This document shows positions 34,827 through 43,351 of a DNA stretch of 64,000 bases, piece after piece. This DNA is from an uncultured Oscillospiraceae bacterium (lineage in GTDB: Bacteria; Bacillota; Clostridia; Oscillospirales; Acutalibacteraceae). Below the pieces are notes generated by a model. That model did no database searches. It was not told where the DNA came from and saw nothing but the letters and a program-made list of their open reading frames with translations. Both the position numbers and the translations under genes were made by a program. The stretch covers positions 4,563 through 68,562 of the forward strand of contig UQFO01000011.1 in the NCBI GenBank assembly GCA_900540275.1, written 5' to 3'. The number at the start of each line of letters is the position of its first letter. Positions within the stretch are counted from its first letter, which is position 1.

Positions 34827-35786
34827 TTAAATATCCCAGCGCAGTACGCAGCTGCCCATCGTAAGGCCGCCCCCGAACGCGCACATCGCAATATACTCGC
34901 CCTTTTCGAATTTACCCGCGCGGTATGCCTCGTCAAGGCACATCGGCATGCAGGAAGCGGACGTGTTGCCGTAATGCGCAATATTATAAATGTAACGGTC
35001 TGCGGGAATATCGAGCTTTGCCGCCGCCGTATCGATTATTCTCGTATTCGCCTGGTGCGGTACCACATGGCCGATGTCGCTTTGCGCAAGCCCCGCTTCG
35101 CTCACGGCGCGCTTGATTCCGTCTACCATCGCGCTGACGGCAAATTTATAGACCTCATGCCCGTTCATAAAAATGACCGGGCTCTCTGACGGGTGCTTAT
35201 AAAAGGGCGAGGTGTTTTCCCCCTTGGGCGCGTAAAGGACCTCGGGGTTGCCCTGTGCCATTACATAGATGGAACGCAGGCCGTCGCCTTCAGAAAGCAC
35301 CACCGCGCCCGCGCCGTCCCCAAACAGCACGCAGGTTCCGCGGTCGGTCCAGTCGGTCATATTGGAAAGGTTGTCCGCCGCGATAACGAGCACCTTTTTC
35401 ACTTTTTTCGATACAAAAAAGCCATCCGCCACGTCGAGCGCGTAAATAAAGCCGGAGCACGCGCCGTTTATGTCGAACGCAGGGCACGACGCCCCGATTT
35501 CACGCTGTACAACACACGCCTGCGCCGGAGTAATGTAATCTCCCCGCAGCGTCGCGCAGATAATCAAATCGAGCTCGCCCGGAGTAATCTTGGCGCACTC
35601 CATCGCGTTTTTTGCCGCCGCGACGCACAAATCGGTCAGAGTTTCTGTTGTACAGATATGCCGCTCGTGCACGCCGGTGCGTTTTGTTATCCATTCGTCG
35701 CTCGTTTCTACCATGGTGGAGAGCTTTTCGTTGGTTAATATGTACTCCGGAACGCTCCTGCCCGTTCCTATAATGCTGAAGCTCAT
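34827..35786 (-). CDS. fabH: 3-oxoacyl-ACP synthase III (FabH)
   Basis: Initiating condensing enzyme, joining acetyl-CoA or a branched primer to malonyl-ACP. The 319-residue protein has C110 (INGACSGF), H244 (VPHQANTRI) and N274 (YGNTSAS). It overlaps the fabT stop by four bases (ATGA) and is followed after 32 bases by fabK. In streptococci and lactococci acpP stands in that gap; here there is none. Confidence 0.95.
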   Translation of the reverse strand: MSFSIIGTGRSVPEYILTNEKLSTMVETSDEWITKRTGVHERHICTTETLTDLCVAAAKNAMECAKITPGELDLIICATLRGDYITPAQACVVQREIGASCPAFDINGACSGFIYALDVADGFFVSKKVKKVLVIAADNLSNMTDWTDRGTCVLFGDGAGAVVLSEGDGLRSIYVMAQGNPEVLYAPKGENTSPFYKHPSESPVIFMNGHEVYKFAVSAMVDGIKRAVSEAGLAQSDIGHVVPHQANTRIIDTAAAKLDIPADRYIYNIAHYGNTSASCMPMCLDEAYRAGKFEKGEYIAMCAFGGGLTMGSCVLRWDI

Positions 35787-36262
35787 GATTTCAGTCCTCC
35801 GTTTTCCATCTTTTTAAGCCGCGCGCTCAAAAAGACATTCATTCTATCAATACAGCCGAGCAAAATCCCTTTTTCCTGCTGTGTCATTCCGGCGGTGATG
35901 CTTTTTGCAAGGCTCTTATGGAACCGCTTGTGAATCCGGTCTGCGTGGCGCCCCTCATCCGTGAGCTGCACGTACACCTGCCTTCCGTCCTCCAGACTTT
36001 TTTTCTTGACGGCATAGCCCTTTTTTACCAGCTTGTTTACAGCAATGGTAACGGACGACGGCGTAATCATCAGTTCACCCGCAATATCGCCGATAAGCCG
36101 CCCGCGTATGGGATTTTTGTTGATTACTTCAATCAGGTGCAGCTCGCTGATGGAAAGGTTAAAGCGCTTTGAGCGCATCAGCGTGTTCTGCTCCACTCTG
36201 GAAAACAGCGAATAGCTCTGTTCCAGCACGAAATTTAAGCGGTCGCAAAAATCCTCTCCCAT
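35783..36262 (-). CDS. fabT: MarR-family fatty-acid repressor, FabT-like
   Basis: A 159-residue winged-helix regulator. The MarR core (about 30-110: ISELHLIEVINKN, then MITPSSVTIAVNKLVKKGYAVKK, DGRQVYVQLTDEG) is clear, with dimerisation helices at both ends. First gene of the fab-acc operon, translationally coupled to fabH; this position is that of FabT in streptococci, which represses the operon with acyl-ACP as co-repressor. A palindrome covering the transcription start suggests autoregulation. The symbol is by context as much as by sequence. Confidence 0.85.
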   Translation of the reverse strand: MGEDFCDRLNFVLEQSYSLFSRVEQNTLMRSKRFNLSISELHLIEVINKNPIRGRLIGDIAGELMITPSSVTIAVNKLVKKGYAVKKKSLEDGRQVYVQLTDEGRHADRIHKRFHKSLAKSITAGMTQQEKGILLGCIDRMNVFLSARLKKMENGGLKS

Positions 36263-36286
36263 TTATTTCAGCTCCTCTCGGAGAAA

Positions 36287-36305
36287 TAGTTTGACTACTT
36301 AACTA
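36287..36305 (-). promoter_or_regulatory. Putative FabT operator
   Basis: TAGTT-N9-AACTA palindrome (19 bp) lying immediately downstream of the -10 of the fab promoter, where a bound MarR-type repressor would block initiation. It contains the TTTGAC half reminiscent of the FabT consensus of streptococci. Confidence 0.55.
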
Positions 36306-36334
36306 ATTTTATCTCCGCCGCGCCTGTTTGTCAA
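36306..36334 (-). promoter_or_regulatory. Promoter of the fab-acc operon
   Basis: Minus strand TTGACA (36329-36334), 17 bases, TAAAAT (36306-36311). Confidence 0.8.
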
Positions 36335-36466
36335 GAAAAGAAATGAACAACAACAGTGCTGTATTCTTATTTTACCTTTATAATATATTTCACGTGCGTT
36401 TTTTGTAATAATATGGTTTTTCTGACAGTTTCGTTAGCTGCATGATTAAATTGCGCCGCAGCCGCA

Positions 36467-36808
36467 TCAACTGCAGTAATCCTGGAGCAGGCGGTCAAGC
36501 TCCCTTTTGCCCTGCGCTTTGATACCCTCTCCCTTTAACTGCTTCTGGTCGAGCACCGGAAGCGCCGACACCTCCGATTCCGTCACCTTGAACGGCGTTT
36601 CGCTGCCTTCTTCATAAACGGCAATTCTCCCATTATAATCCTTGAGATAATACACCTTTTCATAAATGGTTTTCGGCGTGGTACCCACATCTGTCTGCGC
36701 GGCGGTCTGAGCCGGCCAAATGGTTGCGGCCAACGCGGAAACTGCTATTACGCCAAAAAAGATGCATACTAAGATAGCGGCATATTTTTGTACATCCTTT
36801 TTTGTCAA
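36467..36808 (-). CDS. BofC-C-like anchored protein
   Basis: A 113-residue protein with an N-terminal membrane helix (about 9-30) and an extracytoplasmic domain YYLKDYNGRIAVYEEGSETPFKV...VSALPVLDQKQLKGEGIKAQGKRELDRLLQDY. This pattern (GRIAVYE, LP..D...L..GI, EL..LL.DY.S) matches the C-terminal domain of BofC, the sigma-K checkpoint protein of Bacillus, and occurs in many Clostridia as a short anchored protein. A sporulation link is inference. Translation starts at TTG behind AAGGAAGGG. It is divergent from the penicillin-binding protein gene. Confidence 0.6.
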   Translation of the reverse strand: MTKKDVQKYAAILVCIFFGVIAVSALAATIWPAQTAAQTDVGTTPKTIYEKVYYLKDYNGRIAVYEEGSETPFKVTESEVSALPVLDQKQLKGEGIKAQGKRELDRLLQDYCS

Positions 36809-36965
36809 AACCCGATCCCTTCCTTTCTTTCACTGCAAAAAAATCCTTTGTATTATTATTGCAATTGTGCATCTGCTTTATACAGGAAGGCCGCGCGCGG
36901 TTCAATTTAACAAAATATTAAAGAAATAATGCCGAAAAAACATTTCATTTTTCTTTGGGAAGTGT

Positions 36966-37041
36966 TATAATGTGGATTAGTTATATATTCTTCCAGGGAC
37001 GGTTCCGCCCTTTTTCGGGCGCTGCGTTCCGTTTATTTTTT
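36966..37041 (+). promoter_or_regulatory. Promoter and leader of the PBP1 gene
   Basis: Extended -10 TGTTATAAT (TATAAT at 36966-36971) with a poor -35. The leader contains a CGCCC-TTTTT-CGGGCG hairpin (37006-37021) with imperfect outer pairing, followed by a T-rich tract (37032-37041), an arrangement that could attenuate transcription. Confidence 0.45.
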
Positions 37042-37067
37042 AAAAATACAGGGAGGTCGGCTATACG

Positions 37068-39464
37068 ATGAGAAAAACCGACATCAATAAATTTACCGAT
37101 GAAACAGGCCTTGAAACGGCGGGTGAAAATGCCGCGGTCAAGGGAACGAAAGGATTTTTATCCGTCGTCTGGAAGGTGGTTTCCACCCTCCTGATGATTT
37201 TGCTGATTGCCTGCGTAGTCGTCGGCGTTTCCGTATCTATCTATCTGTTCGGGCTTGCAAACGAACCGACCGGTATCGACTTGAACGCCTCCAAGCTGCA
37301 GCTGACGAGCTTTATCTATGTCAACGGCAAGGACGGCAAGCCGGTGGAATACCAGCGGCTGCACAGTACGGAAAACCGTGTCTGGGTCGATTATGAAGAT
37401 ATTCCCAAGCAGATGAAGGACGCGATGGTCGCCATTGAGGACAAGCGTTTCTATGAGCACAGCGGCGTGGACTGGGTCCGCACCATGGGCGCCGTTTTAA
37501 ACCTTGCGTCCGGCTCGGACGGATACGGCGGCTCCACGCTGACGCAGCAGCTCATTAAAAATATCACCGACGATAACGCGGTAAGCATTACCAGAAAGCT
37601 CAGGGAAATCTTCCGTGCGCTTAATTTGGAGCGTGAATTTACAAAGGACCAAATTTTAGAGGCATACCTTAACGTCGTGAACTTTGGAAGCGGCTGCCGC
37701 GGCGTACAGGCGGCGGCGCACCTCTATTTCGGCAAGGATATCCAGGACTGCTCCATTGCGCAGTGCGCGGCTATCGCCGGCATTACGCAGAACCCGGCGG
37801 CTTACACACCGCTCGATTATCCGGAGAATAACAAGGAGCGCCGCGAAACCGTCCTTGGCGAAATGTATAACCAGAAGAAAATCAGCAAGGAAGAATACGA
37901 CCAGGCAATGAAAGAGTCGCAGAACATGAAATTCGTCGGCTTTGTAGAAGACGACGAGGACGACGAAGACGACGAGGACGATGTACCAAATTGGTATATC
38001 GACGCGCTTTTCCGCGACCTGCGCTCCGACCTGGCGAAGGAGCTCAATATCAGTGAAGATTCCGCGGAGCGCAAGCTGTATACGGAAGGCCTGAATATTT
38101 ACTGCGCCATGGATGTGGACATGCAGAATTACGCGGAGCAATATGTATTGAACGTCGAAACGCCAAACGACCCGAATCTTCAAATGGGTTTGGTCATGAT
38201 GGATTTTGACGGCCGCGTCATCGCGACGGTCGGCAGCCGAACGAAAAAGGACGGCATGCTGCTTTGGGACAGGGCGAACATTTCAGCGCTGCAGCCCGGT
38301 TCTTCGATAAAGCCTGTATTTGTCTATCCCCTCGCTATTGAAAACAAAAAGCTCAATTTCTCTTCCTACGTAGACGATACCCCGTTTGACCGCTGGTCGC
38401 TCGATGAGTACGGAAACTGGAAAGCCGGACCGAATAATTCCGGACAGATTTATCATGGCATGTGGCCGCTGCCAGACGCGATTGAGGAATCCCTGAATGC
38501 CGCGGCGGCACAGACCATGCAGGAGCTGGTCGGCCCGAAAAACGCCTATAACCAGGCAATCAATAAAATGGGCTTTACCCATCTTTCAACGCAGGATTCC
38601 GAGAACATCGGCGCGCTGTCCCTGGGCGGCCTGAACGGCGGCGCGACCGTCAGGGAAATGGTCGCTTCCTACCAGTACATGGGCAACGGCGGAAAATATT
38701 ATGAGCCCTATACCTATTATTATGTAACAAACCAGGACGGCGACGTGATACTCGACAACCGCGAGAACATCCCAACGCAGGCATATTCGACCGAAACCGC
38801 GACCATTATGAACCGCCTGCTGCACTATAATATGCAATATACCAATTTCAGCCATACGGCTGCCGGATTGGCGGCCATAGACGGCTGGGATATTATCGGT
38901 AAGACCGGTACGACCGATAAAGACAAGGACCATTGGTTCATTGGCATGTCCCCATATGCAATCATGGGAACATGGGTGGGCTTTGACCAGCCGGCGTCAA
39001 TTACCGGAAGCGACAGCAAGCATGTAGCGGAGCTGACCTTCCATGCTTTAATGTCGCAATACCTGAAGGATAAAAATCCGAAGGAATATACGCTCGCGCC
39101 GGATGTCGAGGCGATTCCCTACTGCCACGACACAGGGCTGCTCGCGACCAGCGGCTGCGGCAATACCTATATGGGCTATTATACGGAAGACAACCGGCCC
39201 GATTATTGCTACGGCGGTCACAGCTATTATGATTACAGCGGCGGCAATTCGGACGGTTACGACGACGACTACACGAGCAGCTATGAACCGCCCGCCTCAT
39301 CGGACACTCCGTCTGACACCACAAGCGAGCCGGTACCGTCCGACGAACCCTCGTCATCTGAGGCGCCGCCCGACAGTACGCCCGACAGCGGCGACTCCGG
39401 CGGCGAAAGCGGCGGCGGTGACTCCGGCGGGGGCGATATCCCGGTGGATAATCCCGCAGATTAA
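37068..39464 (+). CDS. Class A penicillin-binding protein (PBP1A-type)
   Basis: Bifunctional peptidoglycan glycosyltransferase/transpeptidase, 798 residues. One membrane helix (about 36-63) anchors it. The GT51 domain (about 95-270) has E124 in EDKRFYEHSGVDW and GGSTLTQQLIKN. A strikingly acidic insert (VEDDEDDEDDEDDVPN, about 293-308) links it to the transpeptidase domain with SxxK at S412 (GSSIKP), SxN at S475 (SLN) and K612TGT. A Tyr/Ser/Asp/Gly-rich tail (about 700-798) is probably disordered and outside the cell. GGAGG is nine bases before the ATG. Confidence 0.94.
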   Translation: MRKTDINKFTDETGLETAGENAAVKGTKGFLSVVWKVVSTLLMILLIACVVVGVSVSIYLFGLANEPTGIDLNASKLQLTSFIYVNGKDGKPVEYQRLHSTENRVWVDYEDIPKQMKDAMVAIEDKRFYEHSGVDWVRTMGAVLNLASGSDGYGGSTLTQQLIKNITDDNAVSITRKLREIFRALNLEREFTKDQILEAYLNVVNFGSGCRGVQAAAHLYFGKDIQDCSIAQCAAIAGITQNPAAYTPLDYPENNKERRETVLGEMYNQKKISKEEYDQAMKESQNMKFVGFVEDDEDDEDDEDDVPNWYIDALFRDLRSDLAKELNISEDSAERKLYTEGLNIYCAMDVDMQNYAEQYVLNVETPNDPNLQMGLVMMDFDGRVIATVGSRTKKDGMLLWDRANISALQPGSSIKPVFVYPLAIENKKLNFSSYVDDTPFDRWSLDEYGNWKAGPNNSGQIYHGMWPLPDAIEESLNAAAAQTMQELVGPKNAYNQAINKMGFTHLSTQDSENIGALSLGGLNGGATVREMVASYQYMGNGGKYYEPYTYYYVTNQDGDVILDNRENIPTQAYSTETATIMNRLLHYNMQYTNFSHTAAGLAAIDGWDIIGKTGTTDKDKDHWFIGMSPYAIMGTWVGFDQPASITGSDSKHVAELTFHALMSQYLKDKNPKEYTLAPDVEAIPYCHDTGLLATSGCGNTYMGYYTEDNRPDYCYGGHSYYDYSGGNSDGYDDDYTSSYEPPASSDTPSDTTSEPVPSDEPSSSEAPPDSTPDSGDSGGESGGGDSGGGDIPVDNPAD

Positions 39465-39490
39465 CCAACTAGGCCATGCGGCAGTATAAT
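39461..39490 (+). promoter_or_regulatory. Promoter of hom-thrB
   Basis: TTAACC (39461-39466), 18 bases, TATAAT (39485-39490). The -35 overlaps the stop codon of the PBP gene. Confidence 0.6.
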
Positions 39491-39526
39491 AGTATGGTAA
39501 ATAACTTTTACGATAAGAGGTGCAAA

Positions 39527-40771
39527 ATGGTACAGGTAGCAATTATGGGCTATGGAGTGGTAGGCTCCGGCGTTGCGGAAATTTTGCAGACGCACAAAAA
39601 AAGCCTGGAGAAAAAGGCGCAGGAGGAAATAGGAATCAAGTATATCCTTGATTTACGGGATTTCCCCGGCGACCCGCTTGCAGATAAATTCACCAAGGAC
39701 TTTAACGATATATTGAACGACGGCGAGGTTTCCGTCGTCGTCGAGACGATGGGCGGCCTCTCATATGCCTACCAGTATGTAAAAAGCCTGCTGGAACACG
39801 GCAAGAGCGTCGTTACATCGAATAAAGAGCTGGTCGCCGCAAAAGGCGCGGAGCTTTTACAAATTGCGGCAGACAAAAACGTAAACTTCCTGTTTGAGGC
39901 AAGCGTCGGCGGCGGTATCCCGATTATCAGGCCCATAAGCCAGTGCCTTGCCGCAAACGAAATCGACCAGATTGCCGGTATTCTAAACGGAACGACAAAC
40001 TTTATACTAACCAAGATGATACACGAGCAGATGGGCTTTGACGAGGCTTTAAAGCTTGCCCAGCAGCTCGGTTACGCGGAAAAAGACCCGACCGCTGATA
40101 TTGAGGGCTTCGATTCCGTCCGGAAAATCTGCATCCTTGCGTCCCTTACCTTCGGCAAGCATGTCTATCCCGACAATATCCATACGGAGGGCATTACAAA
40201 AATTACGCCGGAGGATGTGGAGTACGCAGCCTCCTGGGGCGGTGTGATTAAGCTCATCGGCAGTGTGAAAATGCTTGAGGACGGGCGGATTGATATTTTC
40301 GTCTCCCCTATGTTTATTGAAAACGAAAGCCAGCTTGCGGGCGTGAGCGATGTATTCAACGGCATTATGGTGCGCGGCGACGCCACCGGCGACGTCGTGT
40401 TCTATGGTAAGGGCGCGGGCAAGCTTCCAACGGCAAGCGCCGTGGTCGCGGATGTAATCGACTGTATCAAGCACCGAAAACAGCGCAAATACCTTTACTG
40501 GACAGACAGCGAGGAAAACTATGTGCTCCCGTGGGAAGAAGGCACAGCCGCTATGTACATTAGGGCGTTTGCCCCAAACACCGACGAAACATATGTAAAA
40601 ATCAAGGAAATTTTCGGCGAGGTGCAGATGCTCAGCCGGAACGGCGAGCAGGACGACGAATTTGCCTTTGTAACAGAAGAAAAAACGATTGGTGAAATAC
40701 TGAAAGAGGCCGGTGCGTTTGAACAGGCAGGCGCGCGTATCGTCTCTAAAATCAGAATTGGTGACCTTTAA
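39527..40771 (+). CDS. hom: Homoserine dehydrogenase
   Basis: Reduces aspartate semialdehyde to homoserine in the threonine/methionine pathway. The 414-residue protein has the Rossmann opening VAIMGYGVVGSGVAEIL, the SNKELVAAKGAEL and ASVGGGIPIIRPI motifs, the catalytic region GTTNFILTKM...GYAEKDPTADIEG and a C-terminal ACT domain (about 345-410) for threonine feedback control. AGAGG is seven bases before ATG 39527; the longer frame from 39476 runs over the promoter. thrB follows after two bases. Confidence 0.95.
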   Translation: MVQVAIMGYGVVGSGVAEILQTHKKSLEKKAQEEIGIKYILDLRDFPGDPLADKFTKDFNDILNDGEVSVVVETMGGLSYAYQYVKSLLEHGKSVVTSNKELVAAKGAELLQIAADKNVNFLFEASVGGGIPIIRPISQCLAANEIDQIAGILNGTTNFILTKMIHEQMGFDEALKLAQQLGYAEKDPTADIEGFDSVRKICILASLTFGKHVYPDNIHTEGITKITPEDVEYAASWGGVIKLIGSVKMLEDGRIDIFVSPMFIENESQLAGVSDVFNGIMVRGDATGDVVFYGKGAGKLPTASAVVADVIDCIKHRKQRKYLYWTDSEENYVLPWEEGTAAMYIRAFAPNTDETYVKIKEIFGEVQMLSRNGEQDDEFAFVTEEKTIGEILKEAGAFEQAGARIVSKIRIGDL

Positions 40772-40773
40772 AC

Positions 40774-41670
40774 ATGATTAGGATACAAGTACCGGCTACA
40801 AGCGCAAATTTAGGCTCAGGCTTTGACAGCCTGGGCATTGCTTTGACTATGTATAACCAGGTTTATATGGAGGTCTGCGACCAAATCGACATTTCGTCGA
40901 ATGACGGCGTCGATATCCCGACAGATGAATTAAACCTGATTTACTGGTCGGCAAAACACCTGTATGAGGAGTGCGGCAAGAAGCTGCCCGGCCTAAAAAT
41001 TATACAGGAAAACAACATTCCCATGACGCGTGGGCTCGGAAGCAGCAGCGCGTGTATCGTAGCAGGCCTGATTGGGGCGAACCGCTTTCTTGGCACTCCG
41101 CTGGGCGCGCAGGATTTAATTAATCTTGCCGCAAAAATGGAAGGGCATCCCGACAACACCACGCCCGCGCTGATGGGCGGGCTCGTCACCTCCGCGATGG
41201 ACGGCGGGCGTATTTACAGCGTAAGCGTCCCGGTCGCGCACAATATCCGGTTCGGCGTTTTCATCCCGCCATTTGAGCTGAAAACCGAGGTTGCAAGGGG
41301 CGTTTTGCCTGAACAATATTCAAGGGAGGACGCGGTATATAATTTGTCGCGCAGCGCGCTGATGACCTCTTCCCTCTTTTCAGGCAGCCTGCAGAACCTG
41401 CGCGTCGCCGTGCAGGATAAGCTGCACCAGCCGTACCGCAAATCGTTTATCCCCGGGCTTGATACCGTCTTTCGCTTAAGCTATGAGCTTGGCTCCTATG
41501 GTACATACATCAGCGGAGCGGGGCCGACCATCATATCGATTACAGACGAAAAAGGAATCGGCGTTTTCAGGGAGCACGCCCTTTCTTCCCTTGAGGAAAA
41601 AGGCATCTCCGGCTGGCGGTTTGAAGAGCTGCGCGCAGACAGCGCCGGTGCAAAAATTATGATTGATTAA
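40774..41670 (+). CDS. thrB: Homoserine kinase
   Basis: GHMP-family kinase making O-phosphohomoserine. The 298-residue protein has the family opening VPATSANLGSGFDSLGIALTMYN, the ATP loop PMTRGLGSSSACIVAGLIGAN and the GHMP C-terminal motif YISGAGPTIISI. Its ribosome site lies within the last codons of hom, giving coupling. thrC is not in the window. Confidence 0.95.
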   Translation: MIRIQVPATSANLGSGFDSLGIALTMYNQVYMEVCDQIDISSNDGVDIPTDELNLIYWSAKHLYEECGKKLPGLKIIQENNIPMTRGLGSSSACIVAGLIGANRFLGTPLGAQDLINLAAKMEGHPDNTTPALMGGLVTSAMDGGRIYSVSVPVAHNIRFGVFIPPFELKTEVARGVLPEQYSREDAVYNLSRSALMTSSLFSGSLQNLRVAVQDKLHQPYRKSFIPGLDTVFRLSYELGSYGTYISGAGPTIISITDEKGIGVFREHALSSLEEKGISGWRFEELRADSAGAKIMID

Positions 41671-41680
41671 GCTTTCCATA

Positions 41681-41709
41681 TTGACATTTTCTTTGCTACC
41701 CCTTACAAT
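41681..41709 (+). promoter_or_regulatory. Promoter of lysC
   Basis: TTGACA (41681-41686), 17 bases, TACAAT (41704-41709). The leader of about 55 bases shows no lysine riboswitch or T-box. Confidence 0.85.
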
Positions 41710-41769
41710 CTTTTCTGGATATTTTTGTTCAAAAACCCTATGGGGTTCCAATACACTGGAGGTATTCAA

Positions 41770-42978
41770 ATGAGCCTAATCGTACAGAAATTCGGCGGCA
41801 GCTCCGTTGCCAATGCCGAGCGCGTTTTCAACGTCGCCCGCATTGTGACGGATACCTATAAAAAGGGAAACAGCGTCGTCGTTGTCGTATCCGCGCAGGG
41901 CGACACCACGGACGACCTAATCGCCAAAGCGGAAGAAATCAACCCGAACGCTTCAAAAAGGGAACGCGATATGCTTTTATCGGCTGGCGAACAAATTTCG
42001 ATTTCCCTGCTTGCCATGGCGATTGAAAAACTTGGCTGTCCTGTCCTTTCCCTGCTTGGCTGGCAGGCCGGATTTCAGACGACCTCCGCACATACGAACG
42101 CGCGGATTAAACGGATTGAAACGGAGCGCATACAGCGCGCAATTGACAAAAACAGTATTGTTATCGTCGCGGGCTTTCAGGGACTCGACCGCTACAACGA
42201 TGTTACGACGCTTGGCCGGGGCGGTTCTGACACAAGCGCCGTTGCAATCGCGGCTGCCATGCACGCCGACCTTTGCCAGATTTACACAGACGTGGAGGGT
42301 GTTTATACCGCCGACCCGCGCAAAATCAAAAACGCGCAGAAGCTCAAGGAAATCTCTTATGATGAAATGCTGGAGCTTGCGACCCTGGGAGCGCAGGTGC
42401 TTCATAACCGCAGCGTAGAAATGGCCAAAAAATATAATATCGAGCTCGAGGTGCTTTCAAGCCTGACTTGCGCACCCGGCACCATTGTTAAGGAGGCAGT
42501 TAATGTGGAAGAAATGTTGATAAGCGGTGTAGCGAAGGATACCGACGTAGCGAGGATATCGGTTACGGGCGTACCCGACAGGCCGGGCCTTGCGTTTAAA
42601 ATGTTCTCTAAGCTTTCCGCAAAGGATATCAATGTCGACGTCATTCTCCAGTCTATCGGGCGGGACGACACAAAGGACATTTCCTTCACGGTTGCCAAGG
42701 AAAAGGGCGGCGAAGCGGTCGAAATTTTAGGCGAATACATTAAAACCATCGGTGCGAAGAATGTATTGTATGACGATAAGGTCGCAAAAATTTCCATTGT
42801 CGGCGCGGGTATGGAAAGCCATGCGGGCGTCGCTTCCAAAATGTTTGAAGCGCTTTATGACGCGCAGATAAATATCCAGATGATTTCGACCAGTGAAATC
42901 AAGGTTTCCGTCCTGATTGACGTAAACGACGCGGACCGCGCCGTCAGCGCAATCCACGCCAGATTCTTTGGCGAATAA
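41770..42978 (+). CDS. lysC: Aspartokinase
   Basis: First enzyme of the aspartate family of amino acids, 402 residues. The kinase domain has IVQKFGGSSVANAERV, LSAGEQIS, GFQG and the GRGGSDTSAVAIAAAMHADLCQIYTDVEGVYTADPR block. Two C-terminal ACT domains (about 265-330 and 340-402) sense lysine and/or threonine. GGAGG lies eight bases before the ATG. It has its own strong promoter although it stands behind hom-thrB, so it can be controlled separately. Confidence 0.95.
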   Translation: MSLIVQKFGGSSVANAERVFNVARIVTDTYKKGNSVVVVVSAQGDTTDDLIAKAEEINPNASKRERDMLLSAGEQISISLLAMAIEKLGCPVLSLLGWQAGFQTTSAHTNARIKRIETERIQRAIDKNSIVIVAGFQGLDRYNDVTTLGRGGSDTSAVAIAAAMHADLCQIYTDVEGVYTADPRKIKNAQKLKEISYDEMLELATLGAQVLHNRSVEMAKKYNIELEVLSSLTCAPGTIVKEAVNVEEMLISGVAKDTDVARISVTGVPDRPGLAFKMFSKLSAKDINVDVILQSIGRDDTKDISFTVAKEKGGEAVEILGEYIKTIGAKNVLYDDKVAKISIVGAGMESHAGVASKMFEALYDAQINIQMISTSEIKVSVLIDVNDADRAVSAIHARFFGE

Positions 42979-42992
42979 GCGCAAATTTTAAA

Positions 42993-43021
42993 TTGACAAA
43001 TGCATTGCCGCATGATATAAT
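42993..43021 (+). promoter_or_regulatory. Consensus promoter of tRNA-Pro
   Basis: Perfect TTGACA (42993-42998), 17 bases, TATAAT (43016-43021). Confidence 0.9.
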
Positions 43022-43028
43022 CATAAAA

Positions 43029-43051
43029 CGGTGGCGGATAATACGCCACCG
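43029..43051 (+). other. Hairpin in the 5' leader of pre-tRNA-Pro
   Basis: CGGTGGCG-N7-CGCCACCG, an 8-bp GC-rich stem that begins at about the expected transcription start and ends nine bases before the mature tRNA. Confidence 0.6.
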
Positions 43052-43059
43052 TAAATTAT

Positions 43060-43136
43060 CCGGGTGTAGCGCAGTTTGGTAGCGCGCTTGAATGGGGTTC
43101 AAGAGGCCGCTGGTTCGACTCCAGTCACTCGGACCA
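43060..43136 (+). tRNA. tRNA-Pro (anticodon GGG)
   Basis: A full cloverleaf of 77 bases including encoded CCA. Acceptor CCGGGTG/CACTCGG pairs with one G-T. The D arm is GCGC...GCGC; the anticodon stem CTTGA/TCAAG encloses ATGGGGT with anticodon GGG. The T arm is CTGG-TTCGACT-CCAG, followed by discriminator A and CCA. A consensus promoter lies upstream and a terminator directly behind. Confidence 0.95.
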
Positions 43137-43140
43137 AATA

Positions 43141-43190
43141 AAACCTTTGAAAACGACTTATTTATGCCGTTTTCAAAGGTTTTTCTTTTT
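43141..43190 (+). terminator. Rho-independent terminator of tRNA-Pro
   Basis: AAACCTTTGAAAACG and CGTTTTCAAAGGTTT form a perfect 15-bp stem, followed by TTCTTTTT. Confidence 0.9.
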
Positions 43191-43351
43191 TCATTATAAG
43201 CCGAACATTTATTCTAAATCACTATAAAAACAGGGAAAATAATTGACGGTTACTACAAGAATCTGCTTGATTTCAGCACAATGGAAGCCATGTATCTAAC
43301 AACCATCAAAGCAACCATTGTTATTGTTGTGAGTCCCTTTAAAAATGGTAC

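Noticed and set aside
41710..41769. Lysine riboswitch or T-box before lysC
   Set aside because: The leader is only about 55 bases and lacks the conserved elements of either.
43060..43136. tRNA-Pro as an attachment site of an integrated island
   Set aside because: No integrase gene and no duplicated tRNA 3' end were found in the downstream 20 kb.
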